Part shown: positions 18,586 through 27,256 of the stretch, in pieces | How the letters are laid out: each line of letters starts with the position of its first letter | Numbering within the stretch: position 1 is the stretch's first letter | Assembly: GCA_041391425.1 (NCBI GenBank) | Contig: JAWKNZ010000002.1 | Coordinates: 248,001 to 312,000 of the forward strand | Origin: JAWKNZ01 sp041391425 | Lineage (GTDB): Bacteria > Bdellovibrionota_B > Oligoflexia > Oligoflexales > JAWKNZ01 | Direction of reading: 5' to 3' | Length of the DNA stretch: 64,000 nt | Notes under the pieces: generated by a model | Databases searched by the model: none | The model's input: the letters and a program-made list of their open reading frames with translations, nothing else | What the model was told of the DNA's origin: nothing | Translations under genes and position numbers: made by a program

Positions 18586-20454
18586 ATGGAATCAAAGGAC
18601 TGCAAGAAATTAAAAATCGCTTTGGTGCATTCATCTTTGCCTTCAATTTACGAGATTGATCAATTTATGCTGCTGAGCGATAAGTATGATATATCTGTAA
18701 TTACATCGCAGTCTATCTCTGAATTTATTAATGATAATAGTAGATTTCAAGGGCTAAATTGCATTTCTCTTCCAGATCATGATGAAAACACCACGTTTTT
18801 GCCAGGACTAGAAAAAATATTAAGTGGCTTTGATATTGTGATCATTAAAGAAAGGTTAGGTTTATATGCCTACCAAGCCGTGAAGGCAAAATGGCGGAAT
18901 AGATTTAGACTTATCGTTTGGGTTGATAACTTAACGTCATTCCCTGCGCAAGATGTCGCCAGAATGAGAACAGTGAGAAATGAAGTCACCGATGCGGCAG
19001 ACGGTTTCATCGTTCAATCTGAGGCGGCGAAAATCGCATTGATTTTAGAGGGTGTGAGCGAGGAAAGGATTGTAAAACTTGATCCTTGGGTGAAGCAAAT
19101 TGTTGATCGTAGCAAAATTAAAGGGAAGGAAAAGGCTGAGGCATTAGAAAAGATAGGATTAAAAGATGGCGATTTCGTCATCGCTCATTTTGGAAACTTA
19201 GAATGGGAAGATGGGTTATATGATTTGATTCATGGTTTGAAATTGGCTCTGGATCAAGACTCATCTTTGAGGCGTAGGTTGAAAATAGCATTTTGCTCTA
19301 TTGGTTCATTTGCTTCTCAAATACGAGAGAGAATGGTCACTTTAGGAATCGATCGCAGTGCGATCTATATTGCTCCAAGCCGAGAAGCTACACAGGCGGT
19401 TTTGACAGCGGCTGATTGTTTGTTTCATTCTGGAATAGAGTCTTTAGATCGCTTAGATGGTGATCCTTATAGGATTTTATGCGCGATGGAAAATAAACTT
19501 CCTATAATCGCTCCAAGGGGTCCTTTGGTAGAAGAAATGATTGGTAAACATCGCATTGATTTTTGTGCAGGCTCACCTAAATCACTTGCGAAGTCTTTAA
19601 AGAAAATGATGAGTGCAAAGGCTCTTGTGGTAGATATTGTCGCAAAGAATTTCAACAGTGCTTCTGAAAGATTTTCATATGAAAGAATAACTAAGCAAAT
19701 GTTGACTATGGTTGAGCGCTTCGAAAAGCAAACACCTACAGTCGAGTTGTCTGCATTAGAACATCAAGTGCTCGAGGTTGAAAGTAAAGTTGCAACGAAG
19801 CAATATCTAGCTGCAATTGATCTTATCGATTCTATTTTCAAGCTAGAAGAAATTCCAGCCCACCACAAGTCAAACCTTTACAGACTAATAGGTGATAGTT
19901 TTACTAAGCTAGGTGATAGTGATGCAAGTAAAAACGCCTATCTCGAAGCAATCGAATTAGATCCATATTCTACAAAAGCTTATATTGGCTTAGGTACTGC
20001 GGCAATGACAAAGGCTAACTACTCTGCTGCTGTCATACACTTTCAGAAAGCAATTGCATTAGATCCACAAGATGAGATGGCAAACTTAGGTCTAGGGTTG
20101 GCGTTTCAAGGCTTAGAGGAATTTGATGAGGCTAGTAAATGGGTGGTTAAATCATTAGAAATAAATCCTGAAAACACTGCCGCAATTTTTAGCTTAGTTA
20201 AAATTTCGAATGAGAGGAAAGAGTTTGCTGAAGCTTGCCATGCTTTAGAGAATTACATTTCTAGACATCCTCATGATCATAATATGATTTATGCATTAGC
20301 GGGAATTAGATTTACTGAAAAGAAATATAACCAAGTAATAGAGCTATTAAATGGCATTATTGCTGTCGATCCAATGGATTCGAAGGCACAGTCACTTATC
20401 AGACAAGCAAAACGAGAAATTGAGAAAGCAGATGAAGAAACATCAGCAGGCTAG
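18586..20454 (+). CDS. GT-B glycosyltransferase fused to C-terminal TPR repeats
   Basis: 622 aa. Residues 1-~390 look like a GT4-type GT-B glycosyltransferase: N-terminal Rossmann half with IALVHSSLPSIYE and GFDIVIIKERLGLYAYQ, linker DGFIVQSEAAK, C-terminal half with VIAHFGNLEWEDGL and the donor-site segment ENKLPIIAPRGPLVEEMI. Residues ~420-610 hold about five TPRs (for example AYLEAIELDPYSTKAYIGLG and HFQKAIALDPQDEMANLGLG). A cytoplasmic glycosyltransferase carrying its own protein-binding repeats fits a protein-glycosylating enzyme. Start ATG with GGGGAG 7 bp upstream. Confidence 0.8.
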   Translation: MESKDCKKLKIALVHSSLPSIYEIDQFMLLSDKYDISVITSQSISEFINDNSRFQGLNCISLPDHDENTTFLPGLEKILSGFDIVIIKERLGLYAYQAVKAKWRNRFRLIVWVDNLTSFPAQDVARMRTVRNEVTDAADGFIVQSEAAKIALILEGVSEERIVKLDPWVKQIVDRSKIKGKEKAEALEKIGLKDGDFVIAHFGNLEWEDGLYDLIHGLKLALDQDSSLRRRLKIAFCSIGSFASQIRERMVTLGIDRSAIYIAPSREATQAVLTAADCLFHSGIESLDRLDGDPYRILCAMENKLPIIAPRGPLVEEMIGKHRIDFCAGSPKSLAKSLKKMMSAKALVVDIVAKNFNSASERFSYERITKQMLTMVERFEKQTPTVELSALEHQVLEVESKVATKQYLAAIDLIDSIFKLEEIPAHHKSNLYRLIGDSFTKLGDSDASKNAYLEAIELDPYSTKAYIGLGTAAMTKANYSAAVIHFQKAIALDPQDEMANLGLGLAFQGLEEFDEASKWVVKSLEINPENTAAIFSLVKISNERKEFAEACHALENYISRHPHDHNMIYALAGIRFTEKKYNQVIELLNGIIAVDPMDSKAQSLIRQAKREIEKADEETSAG

Positions 20455-20499
20455 TTTATCGAAAAATTTTGATTTGATTGTAAGAGTGCAAAAATAGAT

Positions 20500-21156
20500 A
20501 TGCTAAAAAATTTATTTATGAATAGTATGAAGATCCCAGTACCTGTGCCATTACAAACTATGACGCAGGTACTAGATTGGATTGAAAACACGCTGGTTAA
20601 AGATGGTCAAGTACTGACAAAAGTTATCTTAAATGGTCAAGATGTATTTGAGAATAATGCAAACAAAAATTGCGAAGATATTATTTTTGATGAAAAATCT
20701 GTGCTAAGTGTTAGGATCGAGTCTCCACGTGATTTAGCCATTCAGTTGCTTGAAAGTATAAATAAATTGGCAAGGGGGATGTTTGCTCATCTGAAACCTG
20801 TTGCTGTAAAGTGTTGGCAAGGAGGACAGTCATCGCTACCTTTGCGAGAGAAGCTTAACGAAATATATGCTGATATTACGTTGTGCATAGAGCTTGTTGA
20901 GCATTTGTGCGGTATTGTTGATCCAACCCATATTGAAGCAGCGCCGGTTCAGGGAATATCTATCCTCCTACAAAAGGCTATTGATAGATATAGAAAATGC
21001 ATTGACTCTGGAGATCTGCAAAATAGTGCTCGTGTTTTGCTCAATCAGTTCGAGCCGTTGCTAGAAGAATTGATGAAGGAGTCTGAAAACCTACAAATGC
21101 AAGTATTTGCATCGCCTTTATCCGATCAAACAGGAAGCTTGCTTTTAGTAAAATGA
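20500..21156 (+). CDS. Conserved-looking protein of unknown function
   Basis: 218 aa, soluble. The N-terminal ~75 residues look like a small alpha/beta domain (MTQVLDWIENTLVKDGQVLTKVILNGQDVF ends in a beta hairpin and ...SVLSVRIESPRD). The rest is a helical bundle with heptad-like repeats (LREKLNEIYADITLCIELVEHL). No catalytic motif is visible. It follows the glycosyltransferase after 45 bp on the same strand, so shared transcription and function are likely. Start could instead be the ATG at 20518 or 20527. Confidence 0.65.
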   Translation: MLKNLFMNSMKIPVPVPLQTMTQVLDWIENTLVKDGQVLTKVILNGQDVFENNANKNCEDIIFDEKSVLSVRIESPRDLAIQLLESINKLARGMFAHLKPVAVKCWQGGQSSLPLREKLNEIYADITLCIELVEHLCGIVDPTHIEAAPVQGISILLQKAIDRYRKCIDSGDLQNSARVLLNQFEPLLEELMKESENLQMQVFASPLSDQTGSLLLVK

Positions 21157-21167
21157 TAGTTTGTTAT

Positions 21168-21827
21168 TTATTTTAAAATAATTTTAACTAAAACAAAACT
21201 TCCGATTAATAAAACAGTAAAAACAACAACAAAGAGGTTAAAGTACCTATCAATATAATCCTTCGCAATGTGACCCCATTTTCTCAGAATCCAGCTAACT
21301 AGAAAGAATCGTCCACCCCTTGCAGCCAAGGATGCTAACACAAAGATTCCGAAATTCACTTGTGCAAATCCTGCCGAAATTGTCACTAACTTGTAAGGTA
21401 AAGGCGTCATTCCGAAAACGAATACAATCCATGCATTCCAATAGTCATATGCTTGAAATAAATATTCTCCTCCTAAGTTTTCACCAAATAGGTCTATCAT
21501 ATATTTGGGTAGTGGGATATCCAGCCTACCTCCGACTGTGACAAGATTAAGGTGAAGAATATTCTTAATGATCCAAATTCCGGCTGGGTCCCAAGCTGTT
21601 AGTCCAATATAATAGCCAAGAATTCCCCCTAGAACTGAGGACAAAGTGCACCAGAAAGCCAAACGGGCCCATTTTGTTAGAGATCCTAACACTAAAGGGA
21701 TTAGGAGAACATCTGGGGGGATTGGGAAGAAGCTGCTTTCAGCAAACGCTAATATGCATAACATTGGTACACCATAAGGCGTTTCTGCCCAATGCAGAAC
21801 CCATTGGTAGAGTCTCTTTATATAAAT
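21168..21827 (-). CDS. DedA/YqaA-type (SNARE-associated) inner-membrane protein, apparent AUU start
   Basis: 219 aa as called. Multi-pass membrane protein of the YqaA branch of the DedA/VTT family: the hallmark ILAFAESSFFPIPPDVLLIP, the re-entrant-loop region ARGGRFF, and about four to five helices. The first ATG (21764) would cut off the conserved amino end. The frame upstream reads YIKRLYQWVLHWAETPYGVP, as expected for the family, and contains no ATG, GTG or TTG before a stop. An ATT codon at 21825-21827 has AGGGAG (21835-21840 on the minus strand) 7 nt away, so AUU initiation is the best fit. Family members act in lipid transport and membrane homeostasis. Confidence 0.8.
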   Translation of the reverse strand: MYIKRLYQWVLHWAETPYGVPMLCILAFAESSFFPIPPDVLLIPLVLGSLTKWARLAFWCTLSSVLGGILGYYIGLTAWDPAGIWIIKNILHLNLVTVGGRLDIPLPKYMIDLFGENLGGEYLFQAYDYWNAWIVFVFGMTPLPYKLVTISAGFAQVNFGIFVLASLAARGGRFFLVSWILRKWGHIAKDYIDRYFNLFVVVFTVLLIGSFVLVKIILK

Positions 21828-21976
21828 TTTCCAACTCCCTCTTATTAAACTTCTTATAAAGCTAGATAAATAAAAGCAAACACATTGATGACCATGTGAT
21901 TAATATCATATATAATTTAAACAAAATAAAATACAATAGTTGATCTTGAACCACAATTGATATCTGAGGAAATTAG

Positions 21977-23335
21977 GTGAAGCCAGAACCTAAATTTACG
22001 GGGGCAATCATATTTTGCTCTAGGAGAGATGTAAGGGATGCGATTAGAGAAGTTCTCAAGTCTATGGGAGCTACTAAGGTTGATGTGGTTCTAAGTGCTA
22101 AAGACTGTATGATTAAATTAGCAGAAAATCCGTCTTTCTTACTGGTGCTAGATTGGGAATTAGGCCCAGGCCAAGTGACAAAAGTTCTAGAAAGATCCAG
22201 AGAAAACTATCGCATCGAAACACGACCTATCTTATTAATTGCAAACGAAGCTTCTATGCAACTTATATCGCTAGGTTATGAATTCGCAGTTTCTCAGACA
22301 CATATTGGTCAGATTTCGAAGGAAAAGATTAAGCAATGCCTTAAGGAAATCGTGCACCATGAAGAGATCAATGCTCCTGTAAAACAGGTTTTGCGGGAAG
22401 TTTCTGAATGTCGAATAAAAGACGATTGGCCTAAATCGACTCTCCTGTTGAAAAATATTAAAGAGAAATTACCACAGAATCCACGCATTGCCGTTGAGCT
22501 TGCAGAAAATCACATCAGACAAGATGATTGGGAACAGGTTGAAGAGCTATTAGAACCATTTGTCGGGATTAGTCCTCCGTATCCGCGAGTTTTGCACTTG
22601 CTTGGAAGATTCTATATGAAGAAAGGTAATTTTGTTGATGCAAGTGCTGTTTTAACGAAAGCAAAATTATTGAGCCCATTTAATGTTTCAAGGCTGGTCG
22701 ACTTGGGCAATGCGTTGCTAAATATTGGTAGGATAGAGGAGGCTAAAGAAAATTTTGAAGAAGCTCGTAAAATAGATTCAAAAAATAAAAATGCGATGGC
22801 CGGTTCAGGCAAGTGTTTGATGTTAGAGGGTGATATAAACGAAGCGTTGTTAATCTTAAAAGATATTTCAGATCCATACGAATTGGCATCGATTTTTAAT
22901 ACAGCTGCAGTTATGGCTATTAGATCGGGGGAATTTGATAAAGCCATGTCTCTCTATGATTCTGCATGCAATACTATTGAAGATAATAAGAAAATAAAGG
23001 CGAAGTTAGTATTTAATAAAGGGCTTGCTTATCAAAGGACACAAGACTCAAGATCTGCGATTAATATGTTTGAAGAATCAATGAAGCTAGATCCTGATTT
23101 TGCAAAGGCGAAACGAGCATTAGGTCGGATTAAAAAACCAGATATGTCTGCTCTCGATTCTGACGCAACTGAAGAAAGTAAAGATAGGGTTGAAGAAAAT
23201 GTAGAAGAAAGTTCAGTGTTGGAGAAAAGAAAGTCAGCTAATGATATACATACGACAAATGATAAAGGACTTTTAGATTTTGATGATGGTGGATTGGAAG
23301 ATGAGTTTGATGACGAATCATTGGGATTCATCTAA
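21977..23335 (+). CDS. Receiver-like domain fused to TPR repeats
   Basis: 452 aa. Residues 1-~130 resemble a response-regulator receiver: GAIIFCSRRDVRDAIREVL at the start, the acceptor-strand equivalent FLLVLDWELGPGQV (possible phospho-Asp in VLDWE), and RPILLIANEAS. Residues ~135-380 hold about six TPRs (AVELAENHIRQDDWEQVEEL; AKENFEEARKIDSKNKNAMA; AINMFEESMKLDPDFAKAKR). A Glu/Asp/Ser-rich tail ends the protein. This layout resembles TPR response regulators such as those near CheY-type genes. Start GTG with GAGG about 8 bp upstream. Confidence 0.75.
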   Translation: MKPEPKFTGAIIFCSRRDVRDAIREVLKSMGATKVDVVLSAKDCMIKLAENPSFLLVLDWELGPGQVTKVLERSRENYRIETRPILLIANEASMQLISLGYEFAVSQTHIGQISKEKIKQCLKEIVHHEEINAPVKQVLREVSECRIKDDWPKSTLLLKNIKEKLPQNPRIAVELAENHIRQDDWEQVEELLEPFVGISPPYPRVLHLLGRFYMKKGNFVDASAVLTKAKLLSPFNVSRLVDLGNALLNIGRIEEAKENFEEARKIDSKNKNAMAGSGKCLMLEGDINEALLILKDISDPYELASIFNTAAVMAIRSGEFDKAMSLYDSACNTIEDNKKIKAKLVFNKGLAYQRTQDSRSAINMFEESMKLDPDFAKAKRALGRIKKPDMSALDSDATEESKDRVEENVEESSVLEKRKSANDIHTTNDKGLLDFDDGGLEDEFDDESLGFI

Positions 23336-23410
23336 TTTTATCAAGAAAAATATTTAAAAAACAGAATGTTGAATTTGGCTCTAACAAGCTTTGTTGGAGC
23401 GGATTATTCT

Positions 23411-23437
23411 CAAGATTTTTGTAAAAGTTGCCGATAA
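23411..23437 (+). promoter_or_regulatory. Sigma28 (FliA)-like promoter before the lytic transglycosylase
   Basis: The -10 element GCCGATAA (23430-23437) is an exact match to the FliA consensus. The -35 region CAAGATTT (23411-23418), with the expected 11-bp spacer, matches TAAAGTTT at 5 of 8. It is 29 bp upstream of the chosen ATG. It implies motility-linked expression of the gene; this is inference. Confidence 0.5.
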
Positions 23438-23466
23438 GTACTTAGGTGGCTTTGGTAGGGGAACCA

Positions 23467-25866
23467 ATGATAATTAATAAGAAAATCCGCAAATTATTGC
23501 ATTTAAATATAGCTGGTTTTAGCTTGTTTGCTGTATATATCGCTTTTTTACCTGTAAATGCTTCTGCAACTATGCTGATGGAAGACTACCCTCTCAATGA
23601 GGCAGTAAGTTCTGCAAGCCAAGAAGTTGATAGTGGCCTGTCAGAGTGGTTAACTATGCATGCGGATAAAAATTTTTTATTGGATGAGCCTTCTCAAGAG
23701 GTCGAAAAAGTTTTATCTAAAGAAGATGCAACAACACGTGCTTATGTGAAATTGCTGTTGGCAAGAAAAAGTGGTGAGAATGAAAAAGCTAAGACTATCT
23801 TGGATAGTTTGATTAAAAAGATCAAATTGTCTTTAAATAACCCTACAAGAGTTGAGCATCCGTTAACCCCATATATTATAGAAGAATATTTAAAGGATCA
23901 TGCAGACGTCCAGTCTGGTGAGTTGGATATGCTTAATATATTCTCTGGCACAAGACAAAATAGTTGTCCTCATAAATCCTATGTTGAGAGCAAATTGGGA
24001 GATAGCAAGACACTAACAAATGCCAAAAATATAAACATTTTACTGTCGCAAGTACAGAAGTTTAGATCTAGACAGTTTCGTGAAAAGATTTTGCGAGAAT
24101 TTTTACCTGATGTGCCTGTGAATTTGCGAAAAAAAGTTGTAGAGGAGGTTTGGCCAATTGCAAAGGATACTCCTTATTTGCTTAAAAGGTTTCCTTGGAT
24201 TGCTACATTGTCAGCGAATGATCTTGGGATTGAGGGCAAATTCTCAAAAGTTTCATATGCTAGCCGCCGCGGACATTGTGAAACCGCCAGAAACAATCTG
24301 ATTTCAATTTTTCGTAACGAAAAAAATCTTGATATCAATGAGGCGCATGATGCAGCATTGCAAGTAGGGAACTGCGCTAAGCGCAAAGGCGCTCAGAAGA
24401 GGATTGAATACTGGATTTCAATGATTCCTTACTTTGAAGATATTTTTGGAACATCTGGTTGGGCAGTAGCTAATATGGAAATTGCCAGATTCCAATGGAC
24501 GCTTGATAAATTTGAATTGGCAAAAAAAATATTAAAGGATGTTATAGCTAGGACAGAAAAGGAAAAAGATGATGAGTTTTTGGCCAAAGCTACACTTATA
24601 CTAGCTCAAGTTTATGAAGATAAAAATGAAGAAGATTTGGCAATTGAGCTATATGAATCTTATAGAAATCGCTTTCCTAAAAGTGAGATGATAAACAAGG
24701 CATTATCGACTTTGTTGTTAGCTTATGTCGGACGTGGTGATTGGGAGAAGGCTTTAGTTCCAGCAAGGCAAATTATTAAGTCACAAGATGATTTGCCAAT
24801 AGATCAACGGGAAGTATCTATTTTAGGCTTTGCACTTTTCTGGCAAGGACGTTCATACCTCGAGTTGAAAAACAATGAGTTTGCACAAGCCTCATTTAAG
24901 AGGTTGGTAAAAGAATTTTATTCTACTTATTACGGTGCGATAGGGCAGTATCTTTTAGAGCAAATGGGTGGATCAGAATGGGCGTTGAAGTCGGGACCTT
25001 CGATTGGCTTTGCTAAAGATGAGTGGTATAGAAAATTTAGTAAGACTGATCAATTGCGATCTAAAAGGATAGAACTTCTGTTACGTTTAGGTATGAAAGA
25101 AAAGGCTATTTGCGAAATATCAGAATTGGATATTAAAGAAGTAGCTGAAACCAGCTTAGTTAAATCGTTATTTCTTCACGCAGCGGGAAATTGGCTTGGT
25201 GCTATTAAAGAATATAGTAATTTACCACGGAGCTTTCGCCACTCGTTACCATATGGTATGGAGAGGGTATTGTTTCCTAAAAAATTCGAGTCAGATATTA
25301 AAGAATATGCAGGCCGTTTAGGCTTAGATGCCAATTTCATTTTTGCATTAATTCGTCAAGAAAGTGTTTTTAACCCACTAGCTAGATCTCCGGCCGGAGC
25401 TCGAGGATTGATGCAACTGATGCCTCAGACGGCATCTTTGGAAGCGAAGAAAATAAAATCTCCATATGTTTCATCAAAGGTCCGCAGAAATATTTTAGCT
25501 AGAACGAGAAAGTCAAATAGCCTTTTCGATGCGAATACCAATTTACTGCTTGGAACGCACCATTTGCATAGGCTTTTAGAAAATTATGACAGCCCTGTTT
25601 TCACATTGTCGGCATATAATGCTGGCCCAGCTGTTGCAGCTAAATGGAAAGGGGAGTTTGATACTACTGATTTATTATATGTGATTGAAAGAATTCCATA
25701 TAAAGAAACGCGAGGGTATGTGAAGTTAATTTTGAGAAATTATTTTTACTATAGTAGATGGTATGGAGGAGGTAAAGACAAACCACTTCCTCATTTAAGA
25801 AAGGTTATGGAGTCTTTACTTGCGGGCGGTGATGCTCCTGCTAAGCAGGCTTCTACATTGCAATAA
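23467..25866 (+). CDS. Slt70-type soluble lytic murein transglycosylase
   Basis: About 799 aa. Signal peptide/anchor at residues 1-~35 (KIRKLLHLNIAGFSLFAVYI ... NASA), a long alpha-helical superhelix with TPR-like repeats (about 90-590), then the SLT catalytic domain with the glutamate in ALIRQESVFNP (E632), SPAGARGLMQLMPQTA, LGTHHLHRLLENY and FTLSAYNAGPAV. It cleaves the MurNAc-GlcNAc bond to give 1,6-anhydro ends in the periplasm. The frame is open from GTG 23446, but ATG 23467 has a GGGG box 5 bp upstream and gives a clean signal peptide. A sigma28-like promoter precedes it. Confidence 0.92.
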   Translation: MIINKKIRKLLHLNIAGFSLFAVYIAFLPVNASATMLMEDYPLNEAVSSASQEVDSGLSEWLTMHADKNFLLDEPSQEVEKVLSKEDATTRAYVKLLLARKSGENEKAKTILDSLIKKIKLSLNNPTRVEHPLTPYIIEEYLKDHADVQSGELDMLNIFSGTRQNSCPHKSYVESKLGDSKTLTNAKNINILLSQVQKFRSRQFREKILREFLPDVPVNLRKKVVEEVWPIAKDTPYLLKRFPWIATLSANDLGIEGKFSKVSYASRRGHCETARNNLISIFRNEKNLDINEAHDAALQVGNCAKRKGAQKRIEYWISMIPYFEDIFGTSGWAVANMEIARFQWTLDKFELAKKILKDVIARTEKEKDDEFLAKATLILAQVYEDKNEEDLAIELYESYRNRFPKSEMINKALSTLLLAYVGRGDWEKALVPARQIIKSQDDLPIDQREVSILGFALFWQGRSYLELKNNEFAQASFKRLVKEFYSTYYGAIGQYLLEQMGGSEWALKSGPSIGFAKDEWYRKFSKTDQLRSKRIELLLRLGMKEKAICEISELDIKEVAETSLVKSLFLHAAGNWLGAIKEYSNLPRSFRHSLPYGMERVLFPKKFESDIKEYAGRLGLDANFIFALIRQESVFNPLARSPAGARGLMQLMPQTASLEAKKIKSPYVSSKVRRNILARTRKSNSLFDANTNLLLGTHHLHRLLENYDSPVFTLSAYNAGPAVAAKWKGEFDTTDLLYVIERIPYKETRGYVKLILRNYFYYSRWYGGGKDKPLPHLRKVMESLLAGGDAPAKQASTLQ

Positions 25867-25875
25867 TTGTAAAAT

Positions 25876-26508
25876 TTAAGGTTGAAATGAATCTGGAGCC
25901 GCACGTTGGCAGGCTTCAGTTGCTAAGCTCCTTTGTTCAATTTTCTTGATTTTAGGAAATTGTTCTAAGTCAATAGTGTATCTGCGGGCGTTATAGCACT
26001 GAGGGATCAGGCACAAATCGGCCATAGTGATTGTTTCTCCCAAGCTGAAATGACCACCCAATCCGTGTTGGTTTAAAATTGTCTCGTATGCCTTTAAGCC
26101 TCGATTAATCCAGTATCTTGCGTATTCTACCCTTTTGTCTTTATCATCTGAATGAAACTGCTGGGCTATTAAATTTTGCAGGGGTTGTGTACCAGAAGCG
26201 ATCGTCATATATAGCTGGCGTGTAAGGAGTCTAGCGAACGGATCTTCGGGGAGTAATGGATTATGTGGCCATTTTTCATTTATCCATTCAATAATGGCCA
26301 TTGATTCTCCATAGGCCTTGCCGTCGACGATAAGAGATGGAACAAAGCCGGATGGATTTTGTTGTAAGTAAGTCGACTGCTGTTGTTCATTTTTGAGTAA
26401 ATCAACAGCTATAAGATTATGTTCGATTCCCTTTAATTGTAACGCCCAACGTACTCTCCAGGAGCAAGAAGAACGCCAATAGTGATAAAGAGTGATATTG
26501 TGTGGCAT
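25876..26508 (-). CDS. maiA: Maleylacetoacetate isomerase (zeta-class GST)
   Basis: 210 aa. Zeta-class glutathione transferase: N-terminal thioredoxin fold with the active-site SSCSWRVR (residues 13-20; family SSCSYRVR), the cis-Pro glutathione site in GFVPSLIVDG and GESMAIIEWI, then a helical C-terminal domain. It isomerises maleylacetoacetate to fumarylacetoacetate in tyrosine breakdown, using glutathione. No other tyrosine-catabolic gene is visible, so the assignment rests on the motif. Good SD (GAGGAAAAC) before ATG. Confidence 0.88.
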   Translation of the reverse strand: MPHNITLYHYWRSSCSWRVRWALQLKGIEHNLIAVDLLKNEQQQSTYLQQNPSGFVPSLIVDGKAYGESMAIIEWINEKWPHNPLLPEDPFARLLTRQLYMTIASGTQPLQNLIAQQFHSDDKDKRVEYARYWINRGLKAYETILNQHGLGGHFSLGETITMADLCLIPQCYNARRYTIDLEQFPKIKKIEQRSLATEACQRAAPDSFQP

Positions 26509-26542
26509 GTTTTCCTCATTAAATTATTTTAATAATCAATAT

Positions 26543-27256
26543 TTAAATTGAAATTGGAACTTCCTCCCCAATGGTCATTCCTTTTAAGCTAGGCTTGACC
26601 CTATAGCATAGAATCTCTACTCCGTTTTTTTGGGATTTTTTTAGTGCATCCGCATACTCCGGGTCAATTTCTTTTGCTGGCGTAAATGCTTTTCCTTCTG
26701 GCCGGTTTGCTAGAAAGAACATGACCGCCCGATCTCCTCCTTTGACTTGATTTTCTAGTTCTTTTATATGCTTTAAACCTCGGGCTGTGACTGCATCGGG
26801 GAATACGAGTAGATCTCGGTCATCCAAATACATAGTCACGTTTTTAATCTCAACCCAGCACTTCTTTTTTACTTTGCCTTGGTCGGTTTCCAATAAAATG
26901 TCTATTTTTGATTTGGAGCCATACTTAACTTCTCGTCTTATTGTTTCATAACCGTTAAGCTGGTGAATCTGCCCCTTTTCGATAGCTTCAAAAACGATTT
27001 GGTTAGGGCGCATGGTATTAATGCCAATATACCCTTTTTTTACTTTAGTATACTCCCAAGTATATTTTAGTTTTCTTTGAGGATTATCGTGATAGGAAAG
27101 ATATATAGTATCACCATTTTTCCAGCAGGTTTTCATACTGCCGGTATTGGGGCAATGAGCTGTGACTAGTTCTCCTGATTCAAGCTCTACATCCGCTAAA
27201 AATCGCTTGTAACGTTTAATTATTTTTCCCTTAAGTAATGGGGAATTAAAGTTCAA
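26543..27256 (-). CDS. sfsA: SfsA family DNA-binding/nuclease-fold protein
   Basis: 237 aa, full family length. Motifs: KGKIIKRYKRFLADVEL at the N-terminus (OB-like domain), TAHCPNTGSMKTC, the nuclease-fold core KSKIDILLE and WVEIKNVTMYL, FPDAVTARGLKHIKEL and VMFFLANRPEGKAFTPA. SfsA was named for sugar fermentation stimulation in E. coli; it binds DNA and has a nuclease-like fold, but its role is not settled. Start TTG with AGGA upstream; it overlaps the end of the upstream patatin gene by 11 bp, so the two are likely co-translated. Confidence 0.92.
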   Translation of the reverse strand: MNFNSPLLKGKIIKRYKRFLADVELESGELVTAHCPNTGSMKTCWKNGDTIYLSYHDNPQRKLKYTWEYTKVKKGYIGINTMRPNQIVFEAIEKGQIHQLNGYETIRREVKYGSKSKIDILLETDQGKVKKKCWVEIKNVTMYLDDRDLLVFPDAVTARGLKHIKELENQVKGGDRAVMFFLANRPEGKAFTPAKEIDPEYADALKKSQKNGVEILCYRVKPSLKGMTIGEEVPISI

